Origin: Pseudomonadota bacterium
GTDB taxonomy: Bacteria; Pseudomonadota; Gammaproteobacteria; Steroidobacterales; Steroidobacteraceae
Reading direction: 5' to 3'
Length of the DNA stretch: 64,000 nucleotides
Assembly (NCBI GenBank): GCA_021843755.1
Contig: JAKBWB010000061.1
Coordinates: forward strand, 62,001-126,000
The notes under the pieces were generated by a model. It had not been told where the DNA came from and did no database searches. It saw only the letters and a program-made list of their open reading frames with translations. Position 1 is the first letter of the stretch; each line of letters begins with the position of its first letter. The position numbers and the translations under genes are program-made. Below, one piece after another: positions 48,687-57,671 of the stretch.

Positions 48687-50288
48687 TCAGTACAGCTGAG
48701 GCGTGCCGCCTGCGGCGATGAAGGCCCGCATGGCCCGCAGCAGGCGCGCTGGCAGGATCGGCCGGGGCGTGGCGTGTGCGCCGAGCTGCATGATCCGCTG
48801 TGTGTGCCGGGTAAGCGTTGGCCAGTGGGGTAATTCCGGCCCGTTGGGATCGCCGGTCTTGACGAAGTTGACCCAGTAGCGCGACATGCGCCGGGAAATC
48901 CTCCGATCGAGCCGGGTGAAATGCCGTTGGGGTGCCGCATCCAGGGTCTGGAACACGTAGGGGATTTCCGAGGAGTGGAATACTTTCCAGAGATGGGATC
49001 GTGGTCCCGGCTCGACGTGCGCCCAGAGGTATGCGTAGACCGGCTCGCGCGTGTGTGCAAGCCGCAGGCGATCCCATTGATAGAGTGCCGCGAGCCCGAG
49101 ATCGCGCCGCACGGCGCGCTGCGCGCGCGCGCGGGCGCGCCCGCCGTGGGCGGGGAACAAACGCGCGAAGCGCGGCGCGAGGGCGCCGAACGTCTTGCGC
49201 AGGTAGGCGCGCCAGGCTGTGCGGCTCACGCTCGTTGGGTTGGGGCGAAATCCGGTGTTCTCGTCGGCGTTCATTCCGAGCAGGATCGGCGTGCGAGTGA
49301 AGCGGCCGGCGGCGAGCAACCGCTCGGGGGCGGCAGGCAACAGCGTGCCGTCGATGATCGGCATGATCAGCGGGCTGGTCATGGGTGGGGCCGAGATGCC
49401 AAGAGCCCGCACCGGCAGAGCGCGCAATGCCGCTAGCGTCTCGGCGTGCTTCGCGCGCGCGAACGCCGCGCCGGCGCGCTCGGCGGCGGCCAATGACGCC
49501 ATGTGTCGTGGTGATCCCGGCAGGCGCGAGTTGGGCAGGCCACTTTCGGCGATCGCCCGCGCGAACAATCCCGCCGCGAGCGGCGAGGTGATCAGCTCCT
49601 GCACGGCGATTGCGCCGGCGGACTGACCGGCGACGGTGACGGCACGGGGATTGCCGCCGAACGCGCCGATGTTGCGGTGTACCCAGCGCAGCGCGGCGAT
49701 CATGTCCTGCAGGCCCCAGTTGCCCGGCGGCTCGTGCAGGCGCTTCGCCTCGGCCACGAGCGCCGGATCGGTGAAGAAACCGAGCACGCCCAAGCGGTAA
49801 TTGATCGTGACGACGATGATGCCCTGCGCAGCCAGATGCCGCCCGTCGTATACCGGCACCGACCCGGAGCCGGAGATGAACGCCCCGCCCGGAATCCACA
49901 CCATGACCGGCAGTGGTCGCGACACGCGCCGCGGCGTCCAGATGTTCAGGTACAGGCAGTTCTCGCTGACTGGCCCGTGCACGACGTACTCGGATGTCCA
50001 GGGGCCGATACCGTGCGGTGTGAGCGTCTGGCTGCAGCTCGGTGCAAAATGCGTGGCGGCGCGCACCCCGCGCCACGGTTGGACCGGCTGCGGCGCGCGC
50101 CAGCGGTTGCTGCCGATCGGAGGCGCCGCGTAGGGCACGCCAAGGAATGCGTTGACGGAACCTGCGCGTAGACCGGAGAGTACTCCTTGCGCGACGCGCA
50201 CTCGCGGCGCGGGCTGCGCGGCGTGGCAGGCCGCCGCGGCCAGCGTTGCCAGCGCAGTCAGGAGTGCGGTGCGTCGCGCCCGGATCAT
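48687..50288 (-). CDS. Secreted type B carboxylesterase
   Basis: A 533-residue alpha/beta-hydrolase of the carboxylesterase/lipase type B family. It has a signal peptide (ALLTALATLAAAACHA), GVPYAAPPIGSNRWRAPQPV, the signature SENCLYLNIWTP, oxyanion GGAFISGSG, catalytic Ser223 in TVAGQSAGAIAVQ, and a late HSSEIPYVF that probably supplies the His. It presumably hydrolyses esters in the periplasm or outside the cell; the substrate is unknown. ATG at 50288 gives the signal peptide directly; the frame continues upstream through non-coding hairpin sequence. Confidence 0.9.
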   Translation of the reverse strand: MIRARRTALLTALATLAAAACHAAQPAPRVRVAQGVLSGLRAGSVNAFLGVPYAAPPIGSNRWRAPQPVQPWRGVRAATHFAPSCSQTLTPHGIGPWTSEYVVHGPVSENCLYLNIWTPRRVSRPLPVMVWIPGGAFISGSGSVPVYDGRHLAAQGIIVVTINYRLGVLGFFTDPALVAEAKRLHEPPGNWGLQDMIAALRWVHRNIGAFGGNPRAVTVAGQSAGAIAVQELITSPLAAGLFARAIAESGLPNSRLPGSPRHMASLAAAERAGAAFARAKHAETLAALRALPVRALGISAPPMTSPLIMPIIDGTLLPAAPERLLAAGRFTRTPILLGMNADENTGFRPNPTSVSRTAWRAYLRKTFGALAPRFARLFPAHGGRARARAQRAVRRDLGLAALYQWDRLRLAHTREPVYAYLWAHVEPGPRSHLWKVFHSSEIPYVFQTLDAAPQRHFTRLDRRISRRMSRYWVNFVKTGDPNGPELPHWPTLTRHTQRIMQLGAHATPRPILPARLLRAMRAFIAAGGTPQLY

Positions 50289-50533
50289 GCCCGCCTGATC
50301 CCGATTACGGGCAACGGAACGAGCACGGAGGCGAGTGACCCGGCCGGTATGAGCCATTTGCGCAAGGTCCGCGCACGCCAGCCACGGCGGCGTTGCGTGC
50401 GCAGTGAAGCAGGGCGTCCGGCGGCACATGTGAGAGTCGTCCTGTCCCTTGCGCCGGTTCGCGGACCTGGATATAACGTCAGCCGCACGAACGACGTGCC
50501 TACCGCCGAGAGGGCGGGAAGTTACGCGCGGGG

Positions 50534-50725
50534 GTGCGACGCATGCGTCGCACGGGTGGCCATGGCGGCCACCCTGGGCATTCTGCGAAGCCAGGATGGC
50601 GAAGCAGAATGGGCCTGCGCGGCGGAGGCAGCGAACGGGTAACCGTTCACCCGCCTCAGCGCCGCCCCACGAAGAACCGCGAACCGGCCCAAAGGTCCTT
50701 GCAAGCCCCAAGGCTTGCAAGGACC
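50534..50725. repeat. Array of five adjacent hairpins, possible structured RNA or REP-like element
   Basis: Five inverted repeats follow one another: a perfect 20-bp palindrome centred on GCATGC (50534-50553); an 8-bp stem GGGTGGCC/GGCCACCC (50554-50574); an 8-bp stem CATTCTGC/GCAGAATG with inner GCCA/TGGC (50579-50611); a multi-part stem GCGGCG, GAGGC, GAACGG with a GTAA loop (50619-50665); and a 14-bp perfect stem with loop CCAA (50694-50725). No T run follows. The orientation is unknown and no known RNA family was recognised. Confidence 0.6.
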
Positions 50726-50814
50726 GAGATACGGCAAGTGCTGTCTGGAACGGCATGAAGACGTGTCGGGGCAGGACTCTGAAGACGCTCGCATGAGTCT
50801 CTCCTCGGTAGGCA

Positions 50815-50844
50815 GCGCGTGCGCCGCAGCTGCGGCGCACGCGC
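50815..50844. repeat. Perfect 30-bp palindrome
   Basis: The 15-base arm GCGCGTGCGCCGCAG (50815-50829) is followed without a spacer by its exact reverse complement (50830-50844). With no loop it is better suited to a DNA binding or cruciform site than to a terminator. It lies about 90 bp after the hairpin array and 140 bp before the OsmC-like gene. Confidence 0.8.
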
Positions 50845-50986
50845 CTGATTCGCGCGGAAACACCGGGACGATACCAGCAAAGAAAAGATAGCGCTACCAG
50901 AACGGCGGGGGACGGGTGGTATGATCACTTCGATCGCCGCACGGGCCGCGCTTGCGCCCACCGCGCGTCGCCTACGGAGCACCCCC

Positions 50987-51436
50987 GTGACCGAAGAGCA
51001 ATCCCCGAGCGTCACACTCGAGCAAATCCGCGGATATCAGTTCGACATCACGTTCGCGCCCGAGATGGCGCATGTGCAATCGGACGAAGCGCCGCCGCTC
51101 GGCCAGAGCCAGGGTCCGACGCCGGCGTTGCTGCTGCTCGCCGCCGTGGGAAGCTGCATGAGTTCGAGCCTCTATTTCGCACTCACCAAGTTCAAGAACG
51201 ACGCGGGCACGATCATCACCACGGCTCGCGGGCGCATCGGCCGTAATGCGGCCGGCCGGCTGCGCATCGTGCACATCGACGTGGAAATTCATCTGGGCGT
51301 CAGCGCCGACGGCTTGCAGCACCTCGAGCGAATACTGGGGCAGTTCGAGGAGTTTTGCACGGTCGGGGCCAGCGTGAGGGCCGGGATTCCAACGGACGTC
51401 GCGGTATTCGATGGCGGCGGCCGCAGGCTGAACTAG
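50987..51436 (+). CDS. OsmC/Ohr-like protein
   Basis: A 149-residue OsmC-family protein, probably a thiol-dependent peroxidase or related. It has GPTPALLLLAAVGSCMSSSL with the conserved first Cys, then strand LRIVHIDVEIHLGVSADGLQ and ILGQFEEFCTVGASVRAGIP with the second Cys. GTG at 50987 follows CGGAG and gives the usual length. ATG at 50921 would add 22 residues. It stands alone upstream of an SDR gene. Confidence 0.82.
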   Translation: MTEEQSPSVTLEQIRGYQFDITFAPEMAHVQSDEAPPLGQSQGPTPALLLLAAVGSCMSSSLYFALTKFKNDAGTIITTARGRIGRNAAGRLRIVHIDVEIHLGVSADGLQHLERILGQFEEFCTVGASVRAGIPTDVAVFDGGGRRLN

Positions 51437-51590
51437 CCCCTCGCAGGGCACCCCCGGCCCGGGTCCGCGCTTCCTTCGCCCGCCCGCACCGCGCCGATCG
51501 GCTCCCTTTGCGCCGCTCGTCAGCCGATTTCGGTCCTGGGACGGTGCCGCTATGCTGTGCCGAGCCGTGTGGCAACTACCGGAGACGCAT

Positions 51591-52385
51591 ATGGACCTCG
51601 GGCTGCACTCGAGACTCGCATTGGTGACCGGCTCCACGGCCGGCATCGGCTTTGCAACCGCAGAGACGCTCGCGCGCGAAGGCGCAACCGTGATCGTCAA
51701 TGGCCGCTCGAGCGCACGGGTCGAGGCCGCTATCGGGCAGCTGCGTCACTCGGTCCCGAATGGCCGGGTGGAGGGGATCGCCGCCGACGTCAGTGATGCG
51801 GCGGGCTGTGCGGCCGTGATCGAGGCGTTTCCCGACGTCGACATGCTCATCAACAACCTGGGCATTTTCGAGCCCAAACCCTTCGTTGCGATCACCGATG
51901 GCGAATGGCTGCGCTTCTTCGAGGCCAATGTGTTGAGTGGCATCCGCCTGGCTCGCCACTACGTCGGCGGAATGCGAGCCCGCAACTGGGGACGGATCGT
52001 GTTTGTCTCGAGCGAATCGGGTGTGCAGATCCCGGCCGAGATGGTGCACTACGGGGTCACGAAGACGGCGCAGATTGCCGTCGCCCGGGGTCTGGCCGAG
52101 ACGCTTGCCGGCACCAACGTGACGGTGAACTCGGTACTGCCCGGGCCCACCGCCTCCGAAGGCGTCGAGCGGTACGTCGAGCAGATGGCCCGTGCATCCG
52201 GGAAGGATCGGACGAGTGTCGAGCGGGATTTTTTCAAGGACGTGCGGCCGACCTCGATCATCCAGCGCTTCGCCAGTACCGGCGAAGTCGCCGCGTTCAT
52301 TGCCTACATCTGCAGCGCGCAAGCCTCGGCAACCACCGGCGCGGCTCTGCGTGTCGATGGGGGCGTGGTTCGGGCCATCTTCTGA
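51591..52385 (+). CDS. Short-chain dehydrogenase/reductase
   Basis: A 264-residue NAD(P)-dependent oxidoreductase. It has the Rossmann motif TGSTAGIG, VNGRS after the second strand (hinting at NADP), INNLGIFEPK, and the catalytic Ser (FVSSESG) and YGVTK Tyr/Lys pair, ending in ATTGAALRVDGGVVR. ATG at 51591 follows CCGGAGACGC. The substrate cannot be assigned. Confidence 0.92.
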   Translation: MDLGLHSRLALVTGSTAGIGFATAETLAREGATVIVNGRSSARVEAAIGQLRHSVPNGRVEGIAADVSDAAGCAAVIEAFPDVDMLINNLGIFEPKPFVAITDGEWLRFFEANVLSGIRLARHYVGGMRARNWGRIVFVSSESGVQIPAEMVHYGVTKTAQIAVARGLAETLAGTNVTVNSVLPGPTASEGVERYVEQMARASGKDRTSVERDFFKDVRPTSIIQRFASTGEVAAFIAYICSAQASATTGAALRVDGGVVRAIF

Positions 52386-52469
52386 GCTTGCCGCGGGGAG
52401 CGGCCTGGACCGCTCGCGCGGTGCAACGGGCTGCATCGCCGCGGGTGTCCGGCGCGCGCAGGAAACCGA

Positions 52470-53936
52470 TCAGTCGAGCTCCGCCAGGTCGACACCTTGA
52501 TTGCGCAGGGCCTGGATCAAGGGCCCGAGGTGCGCACGATAGTGGCGCCAGCGGCCCGTCGAGGAGCCGTAGATCGGTCTTCGGACCTGCGCTGCGCTCT
52601 GGGTGAGACAGACGGCGGCGTTGCGCTCGATCTCGACGGCGGCGTCGCGCCATTGGAGGCCGCAGGCCGCCGCCGCCGCCGCGCCCACGCGGATCGGATC
52701 GTTGACCAGATCGTCGTAGCGGACCTCGTGGATCGCCGCGCCGAAGGCGTCGCGCCAGTGTTGGACCAGGCGCGCGTATGCCGCGTAGTAACGCGCCAGA
52801 TCGTTGAAGTCGTAGCTGAACTGATACGCCTCGCCGAACAGGGTGCGATACATCGCGAAGCAGATATCGAGCGGCGAGCGGCTGACGAGCACGAGCCGCG
52901 CCTGTGGCAAGGCGCGACGAATGGCGCCCAGGTAGAGGTAATTCATCGGCTGTTTCTCGATGACGACCTCAGGGTTGCCACCGGCGCCGGCGAGACGGGC
53001 GTATCCGGCGGCGATCGAGTCCCAGTCGGCCGAGGCGGCCCGCGCAAACACATCCGTGCCGCGAACCGCGTCGGTCTGCGGGCCCGGCGGGGCGGTGAGC
53101 AGCGTGCGGGCGAAGTGATCGGTCTCGCCGTTGGAGCGCACTGCGGGCAGGCCCGTCAGGATGCGCTCGAGTAGTGTCGTGCCGGAGCGCGGCAGACCGA
53201 ATATGAAGACGAAGCGGCTCGAATCGATCCGGCCGTCGAGCACCCGGTCCGGTCCACGAGGAAAGACCTCGATGATGCGTCGCAATTTGTGTTCGTCGAC
53301 CCGGACATCGTAGGTGAGTTGGCGCCGGCGGGCGCCGGCGGCCAGGGCAAACGCTTCGAACGCCTCGTCGTACTGCGCGAGATCGTCGAGTTCCTTGCCG
53401 AGCGCGTAGCCGAGCAGAACCCGGGCACTGTCGTGCAGATCGGGCCGGGCGAGTTCGCGCCGCAACTCCCCGAGGTGATTGGCGGTGGGGGTCTGCACCC
53501 GCAGTTCGGAGCGCAGCAGGTAGCCGCGATACTCGCGCCCGTTGAGCGCGATGGCCCGGTCGCAGGCCGCCTCGGCCTGCGCAAACCGGCCGAAACCCCG
53601 CTCGCTCGAGGCGAGGTTGTACCAGTGGCGGGAAACGTTCGGGCTGCACTGCACGGCCCGCCGGTACAGGGCATTGGCCCGGTCGTGGCGTCCCAGTGCG
53701 ACCGCTGTGCGAGCCAGGGCATCATAGGCCTCGGCGCTTCCGGCCGCGTAGCGCACCGCGCTCTCGAGTACGGATTCGACTTCTGCGGGACGGCCGAGCC
53801 TCAACAGTATTGCGGCCAACACGCCATGCGCAGGCGAGCATGCCTTCTCGGTGGCCACGGCCCGCTCGGCAACCTGCAGAGCCTCGCCAAGGCGTCCGGC
53901 GTGCATCAAGCGCAAGGCTTCGGCATCGAGGGTCAT
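52470..53936 (-). CDS. TPR-containing sulfotransferase
   Basis: A 488-residue protein. The N-terminal 200 residues hold tetratricopeptide-like helical repeats (LRLMHAGRLGEALQVAERAV, ALARTAVALGRHDRANALYR, LASSERGFGRFAQAEAACDR). The C-terminal half is a sulfotransferase with the PAPS 5'-phosphosulfate loop FIFGLPRSGTTLLERIL and a later LVLVSRSPLDICFAMYRTLF 3'-phosphate motif. It probably transfers sulfate to an unknown acceptor. The next gene downstream in the same direction is absent; DUF2459 lies upstream on the same strand with a 51-bp gap. Confidence 0.88.
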   Translation of the reverse strand: MTLDAEALRLMHAGRLGEALQVAERAVATEKACSPAHGVLAAILLRLGRPAEVESVLESAVRYAAGSAEAYDALARTAVALGRHDRANALYRRAVQCSPNVSRHWYNLASSERGFGRFAQAEAACDRAIALNGREYRGYLLRSELRVQTPTANHLGELRRELARPDLHDSARVLLGYALGKELDDLAQYDEAFEAFALAAGARRRQLTYDVRVDEHKLRRIIEVFPRGPDRVLDGRIDSSRFVFIFGLPRSGTTLLERILTGLPAVRSNGETDHFARTLLTAPPGPQTDAVRGTDVFARAASADWDSIAAGYARLAGAGGNPEVVIEKQPMNYLYLGAIRRALPQARLVLVSRSPLDICFAMYRTLFGEAYQFSYDFNDLARYYAAYARLVQHWRDAFGAAIHEVRYDDLVNDPIRVGAAAAAACGLQWRDAAVEIERNAAVCLTQSAAQVRRPIYGSSTGRWRHYRAHLGPLIQALRNQGVDLAELD

Positions 53937-53987
53937 GGATGGGGGCTCACCGGCAGCGGCGGGCTCGGGAGGCCGGTCGCTTCGGGC

Positions 53988-54722
53988 TCATGCCGGCGCT
54001 TGAGGCGCTGCCGCGGCGCGTGGGCGTAGCTGCGCACCGGGGGCGCGCCCGGCGGATCGTCGGCGGCACATGCGCAGGCCGTGCAGGCGGTCCTTGAGTT
54101 GATCGGAGAAAATGACGGCGCCGACGTGCACCGCCAGCCCCGCTCCGTGCAGTGCCTCGGCGGTCCATGTGTTGCAGGTGTGCAAGGCGTCGTAGCGTTC
54201 GCCCGAGGCATAAAACGCGCTGTCGGGCCATGGTCCGGCGCCCAACTCGACCGGCTTGCCGGCGCGCCGGCTCAGGGCGGCGAGCAAAAAGGTGTCGAGC
54301 CTGTGAACCTCATGTTGATCGGCGCACAGCCAGCGGTAGGTTGCATCGGCCGGCAACAGCGCCTCGACCGAGGGGGCGCCCGCGACGAGCATGACGCTCG
54401 GGGAGCTGAACAGCGCCTCGATCGCATCGACGGCAGTCGGATTGGAGGCCATGTAGAAACGCCGGTTCCCCCAGCCGAAACTCACGTATCGCTCATGCGG
54501 ATACACCGGCAGCACGGATCGCAGGGGTCCGAGTTCCCGCACCGGCAGGATCAGCCCCGTGTGCCATCCGGCGAAGAGTACCCCGATTACGGCGGTTCGG
54601 GCCGCGGGGAACCGGTGCGCGGGGACGGGGGTCGCGGCGGAGTGGGATAGCGCGCTGCAGCCGCACATCAGGGCTGCACCCAGCAGGCTGGCGATTGCAG
54701 CCGTCAGTGTGAATTTGCGCAT
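53988..54722 (-). CDS. DUF2459 family protein, possible lipoprotein
   Basis: A 244-residue protein with a signal peptide (ASLLGAALMCGCSAL; a near-lipobox with Cys) and the DUF2459 pattern GWHTGLILPVRELGPLRSVL, YVSFGWGNRRFYM, HTCNTWTAEALHGAGL. This family has no assigned function. The conserved His and Cys-Asn-Thr residues suggest a cysteine-peptidase-like site, but that is inference. The C-terminus is Arg/Ala-rich. ATG at 54722 starts the signal peptide. Confidence 0.75.
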   Translation of the reverse strand: MRKFTLTAAIASLLGAALMCGCSALSHSAATPVPAHRFPAARTAVIGVLFAGWHTGLILPVRELGPLRSVLPVYPHERYVSFGWGNRRFYMASNPTAVDAIEALFSSPSVMLVAGAPSVEALLPADATYRWLCADQHEVHRLDTFLLAALSRRAGKPVELGAGPWPDSAFYASGERYDALHTCNTWTAEALHGAGLAVHVGAVIFSDQLKDRLHGLRMCRRRSAGRAPGAQLRPRAAAAPQAPA

Positions 54723-55030
54723 CGACTGCCGCCCGTGCTTGCACGGATCAGAATCCTGCCCTGAGAGGTCCTTGCGCCGCTTCTGAGGGCGCGCCCCGAG
54801 TCTCGGCCCCTGCGGGCCTGAGAGCCGGCCCGCGGCACCGCGTACGCTGGCAGTGAAACGAGAGGACCGATGCCGGTGCTCTCGCCTCGGCCGCGGTGGG
54901 TGCTCCTGCCGCGTGACTTGCAGGCCTCGGGCACGTAGCGGGCGATGCGCCGCGCATCGTGATGCCGCGCCGGCTCTCGGTTCGCTTCGCGGCACGCCGA
55001 CTTGTCGTGATCGCGCATGCTCGGGCCGAT
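54723..55030. other. Non-coding gap between DUF2459 and halogenase genes
   Basis: No gene is supported here. It contains short hairpins such as CGATGCG-CCG-CGCATCG near 54943-54959 and GCGGGCC/GGCCCGC around 54813-54835, neither followed by a clear T run. It would hold the DUF2459 promoter and the halogenase transcript end, both reading leftward. Confidence 0.45.
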
Positions 55031-56638
55031 CTACCAGAAGTAGAGCTGCAAGGTGAGGGGTTTCCGCGGCGGCGGCGGTTCAGCCAGCGCTTCGCGGTGA
55101 TCCAGGTAATTTCCGACGCAGCGGCTCAGCAGCTCGTCGATTTCGGACATGCTGTAGCGCGCCTCCTGCGCATTGGGGGGGCGCAGGCTGGCAGGATCCG
55201 GGAAGATCCCCATGCCGGACAAGATCGCGAACCAGGACATGACCGGGTAGCCCTGGCCGATTTCCTGCGCACGAATCCCCGGGACGATGCTCTTGCCCGC
55301 TCGCCAGGTCGAATAGATTTTCCGGAGATTGTCCGACAGCGTCATGTTGGCGGCGTTCGCCCGCCAGTAATCCGTGTCGGTGCGGGAGTTGGTCTTGTAG
55401 TGGGTGACGATATAGTCCCGGATGCCTTCGAAGTTCCGGTTCACGCGCGCGTTGAAGCGCTCGCGGACATCGTCGGTCAGCGCGCCCCCCTCGAGGAGTT
55501 CGGCGAACGTCTGCGCCATGTACTGGACCACCATGAGCGATGTGGCTTCCAGCGGTTCGACGAACCCCTGGGCCAGTCCGACCGCAAGACAATTCGCATG
55601 CCACGGCCGGGCGACCCGTCCGACCCTCATCTTCAGGTGCCGCGCTGGGACATCCGAGTCGAGCAGTCCGAGATGCTGCCGCAGCTCGGTTTCCGCCGCA
55701 TCCGGCGTGCAGAATTGCGTGCTGAAGACGTAGCCGTTGCCGAAGCGGTTGGTGAGCGGAATCTTCCAGACCCAACCGTGCTTCAACGCGGTCGACACCG
55801 TCTGGCTGGGGATGCTCGCCCCGATCGGCGAGGGGATGGCCACCGCCGCGTCGTTGAACAGATTGTCCGCGTAGCTGACGAAGGGGACGCCCAAGGCCTT
55901 CTCCAGCAGCAGAGCGGAAAAGCCCGTGCAATCCACGTACAGATCCGCCGTGATCGTCTCGCCCTCGCGAGTGCGCACCGAGGCTATCGAGCCATCCGCG
56001 CCCACCGTCGCATGCGTTACGTGGCAGCTCTTGTAGCGAATGCCCCGCTCGAGCGCTTTCTTGTGGAGGAATTGGCCGAGGAGCGTCGCATCGAAATGAT
56101 AGGCGTGCAACACATCGAATGGGAAAGTTTCCCGCGACTTCGGCGCGCGCCGCTCGGCCACGAGGCGGGCCGCGAGGAAGAAGCGGTCCGGATGTGCGTA
56201 CAGGTTCGCGCCCCGGACCCGTGCCTCGACGTTGTGGATGAACTGGGTCATGGTCATGATGTCGACCATGGAGGGGAACGGATGGAAATAGTGCTCGAAG
56301 CCGGGCCTGGTGGACCACCCCTCGAAGCTGATGCCACATTTGTAGGTCGCATGGCATGCGGGCATCCATTCCGCCTCCTCGATTCCCAGCATGTCAAAGA
56401 ATCCCCGCAGCAGCGGCGTGGACCCTTCGCCGACGCCGATCGTCGCGACGGTGGGGGATTCGAGCAGGGTGATGTCCACGCCTTTGGGAATCAGAGTCCG
56501 CGCAAGAATCAACGCGCTCATCCATCCGGCCGTGCCGCCGCCGACGACGGCAATGCGTCGCACGGGCGGTTGCGTCGCGGAGTTGCCGTTACCCGCGGGG
56601 AAATTGAAGGAACAATCGAGAATGTTTGCTGTGGTCAT
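55031..56638 (-). CDS. FAD-dependent tryptophan-halogenase-family protein
   Basis: A 535-residue flavin-dependent halogenase-type enzyme. It has the FAD motif GGGTAGWM (33-40), GVGEGSTP (68-75), the catalytic-type Lys100 in ATYKCGISFEG and the family motif WVWKIP (289-294). The fold would chlorinate or brominate an aromatic substrate with FADH2, halide and O2. Many members of this group in Xanthomonadales and Caulobacterales sit by TonB receptors and have unproven substrates. No flavin reductase or TonB gene adjoins it here. Confidence 0.9.
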   Translation of the reverse strand: MTTANILDCSFNFPAGNGNSATQPPVRRIAVVGGGTAGWMSALILARTLIPKGVDITLLESPTVATIGVGEGSTPLLRGFFDMLGIEEAEWMPACHATYKCGISFEGWSTRPGFEHYFHPFPSMVDIMTMTQFIHNVEARVRGANLYAHPDRFFLAARLVAERRAPKSRETFPFDVLHAYHFDATLLGQFLHKKALERGIRYKSCHVTHATVGADGSIASVRTREGETITADLYVDCTGFSALLLEKALGVPFVSYADNLFNDAAVAIPSPIGASIPSQTVSTALKHGWVWKIPLTNRFGNGYVFSTQFCTPDAAETELRQHLGLLDSDVPARHLKMRVGRVARPWHANCLAVGLAQGFVEPLEATSLMVVQYMAQTFAELLEGGALTDDVRERFNARVNRNFEGIRDYIVTHYKTNSRTDTDYWRANAANMTLSDNLRKIYSTWRAGKSIVPGIRAQEIGQGYPVMSWFAILSGMGIFPDPASLRPPNAQEARYSMSEIDELLSRCVGNYLDHREALAEPPPPRKPLTLQLYFW

Positions 56639-57010
56639 GGAAGCACAAGCGGACTGATCATGGCCCCATGCCGCGCCCGTGCCTGCGCAGCGGATAAATC
56701 GTCCCGAACATCAGTCCTGTGTCGGATCGGTGTCCGGACCGACCTCATCATCGCTCGGACTGCGTTTGTCTCGGCGAGTGTACCGCATCGGCAACGATTT
56801 GCGGCGGTGGCCATCGGCCGACGGCGCGGATACGGGGGCTACGAGGCGCGCAATCGCGCAGTTGCGGCGCGGAACGTGGCCGCCGATCGAGTTTCGCGCT
56901 GCGGTCGGCAGGATGCGGGGGCACTGCGCGGATCACCGGGGCCGCCTCCCGGGCGCTTGCGGCTTGCTCGGGTGGATAGTACTTTGAACTGCGGGTGTAT
57001 GGAGTCCTGA
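56639..57010. other. Non-coding gap upstream of the halogenase
   Basis: No gene is supported. It should carry the leftward halogenase promoter; no clear -10/-35 pair is evident. Its right end leads into the broken BlaI-like gene. Confidence 0.4.
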
Positions 57011-57280
57011 TGTGACACGTCGAAGCTGACCCGGCTCGAGCTGCGCTTGCTGGAAACCCTGTGGAGGCTGGGACCGCCGAGCGTTCGGGAAGTTCAACAG
57101 CTCTGCGCGCAAAAAAAAGGCCAGCCGACCTGCACGACGGTGCAGACCATTCTGTACCGCCTCGAGACCAAGGAGGCGGCGCGGCGAGTCAAGAAGATCG
57201 GCAACACGCACATCCTTGCGACGGCCCTGTCGCCGATCGCGGCTCGGCGTCCGTTGATCGATGAACCCGTGCTTCGCTGA
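57011..57280 (+). pseudogene. Broken BlaI/MecI-family repressor
   Basis: The in-frame translation KLTRLELRLLETLWRLGPPS, VREVQQLCAQKKGQ, TTVQTILYRLETKEAARRVK and KIGNTHILATALSP is the BlaI/MecI winged-helix domain. It ends after SPIAARRPLIDEPVLR, where the family's dimerisation helices should follow (usual length is about 120). The ATG at 57010 and GTG at 57012 are out of frame with it. Both ends look damaged by frameshift or deletion, and no BlaR1-type partner is present. CTG 57026 or TTG 57047 could start a fragment. Confidence 0.6.
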
Positions 57281-57354
57281 GGACGCTTTCACGTGGCTCC
57301 GCGCGCGGCGGACCGCTATGGACACCTGATGCGTGATGCAGTAGCATTTGATGT

Positions 57355-57597
57355 ATGCGCACCACTCTCGACATCGCAGACGATGTGCTCCAGGCCGCCA
57401 AGGAGCGGGCGCGATACGAGAAGAAGACTGTGGGGCAGATGATCTCAGAGCTTGCGCGACGCGCACTCACGACCCCGCCGGAAACGGGTGTGGTGCGGGA
57501 GCCGAAGGCGGTCTACGGCGTGAGACCGTTCGCCTCGCGCGGTCGCTTGGTGACTAACGAACAGATCGACAAGCTCCGTGAGGATGACGTCTATTAA
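57355..57597 (+). CDS. VapB-type ribbon-helix-helix antitoxin
   Basis: An 80-residue protein. MRTTLDIADDVLQAAKERAR followed by TVGQMISELARRALT is a ribbon-helix-helix DNA-binding domain. The C-terminal part (RPFASRGRLVTNEQIDKLRE) is the probable toxin-binding segment. It is paired with the PIN toxin 74 bp downstream. Close repeats (TGATGCGTGATGCA, ATGC-AGTA-GCAT) just before the ATG may be its operator. Confidence 0.8.
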   Translation: MRTTLDIADDVLQAAKERARYEKKTVGQMISELARRALTTPPETGVVREPKAVYGVRPFASRGRLVTNEQIDKLREDDVY

Positions 57598-57671
57598 CTG
57601 CCTCGAGCGGGCAGACTTCGTCTTCAGTCGCTGAGTGGGGATTCTTCCGGGCGTGAAGTTGCGGGGATGCG

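Larger units (their letters stand above)
50289..50986. other. Non-coding gap upstream of the esterase
   Basis: No convincing gene is seen between the esterase start and the OsmC-like gene. The left half (50289-50530) shows no clear structure. The right half holds the hairpin array and the long palindrome listed separately. A purine-rich GGGTGGT before an in-frame ATG at 50921 offers an alternative OsmC start. Confidence 0.6.

Noticed and set aside
50534-50725. RNase P RNA, SRP RNA or 6S RNA in the hairpin region
   Set aside because: The conserved GAGGAAAGTCC of RNase P and the GGAAG tetraloop region of SRP RNA are absent on both strands, and the neighbours are not those of 6S RNA.
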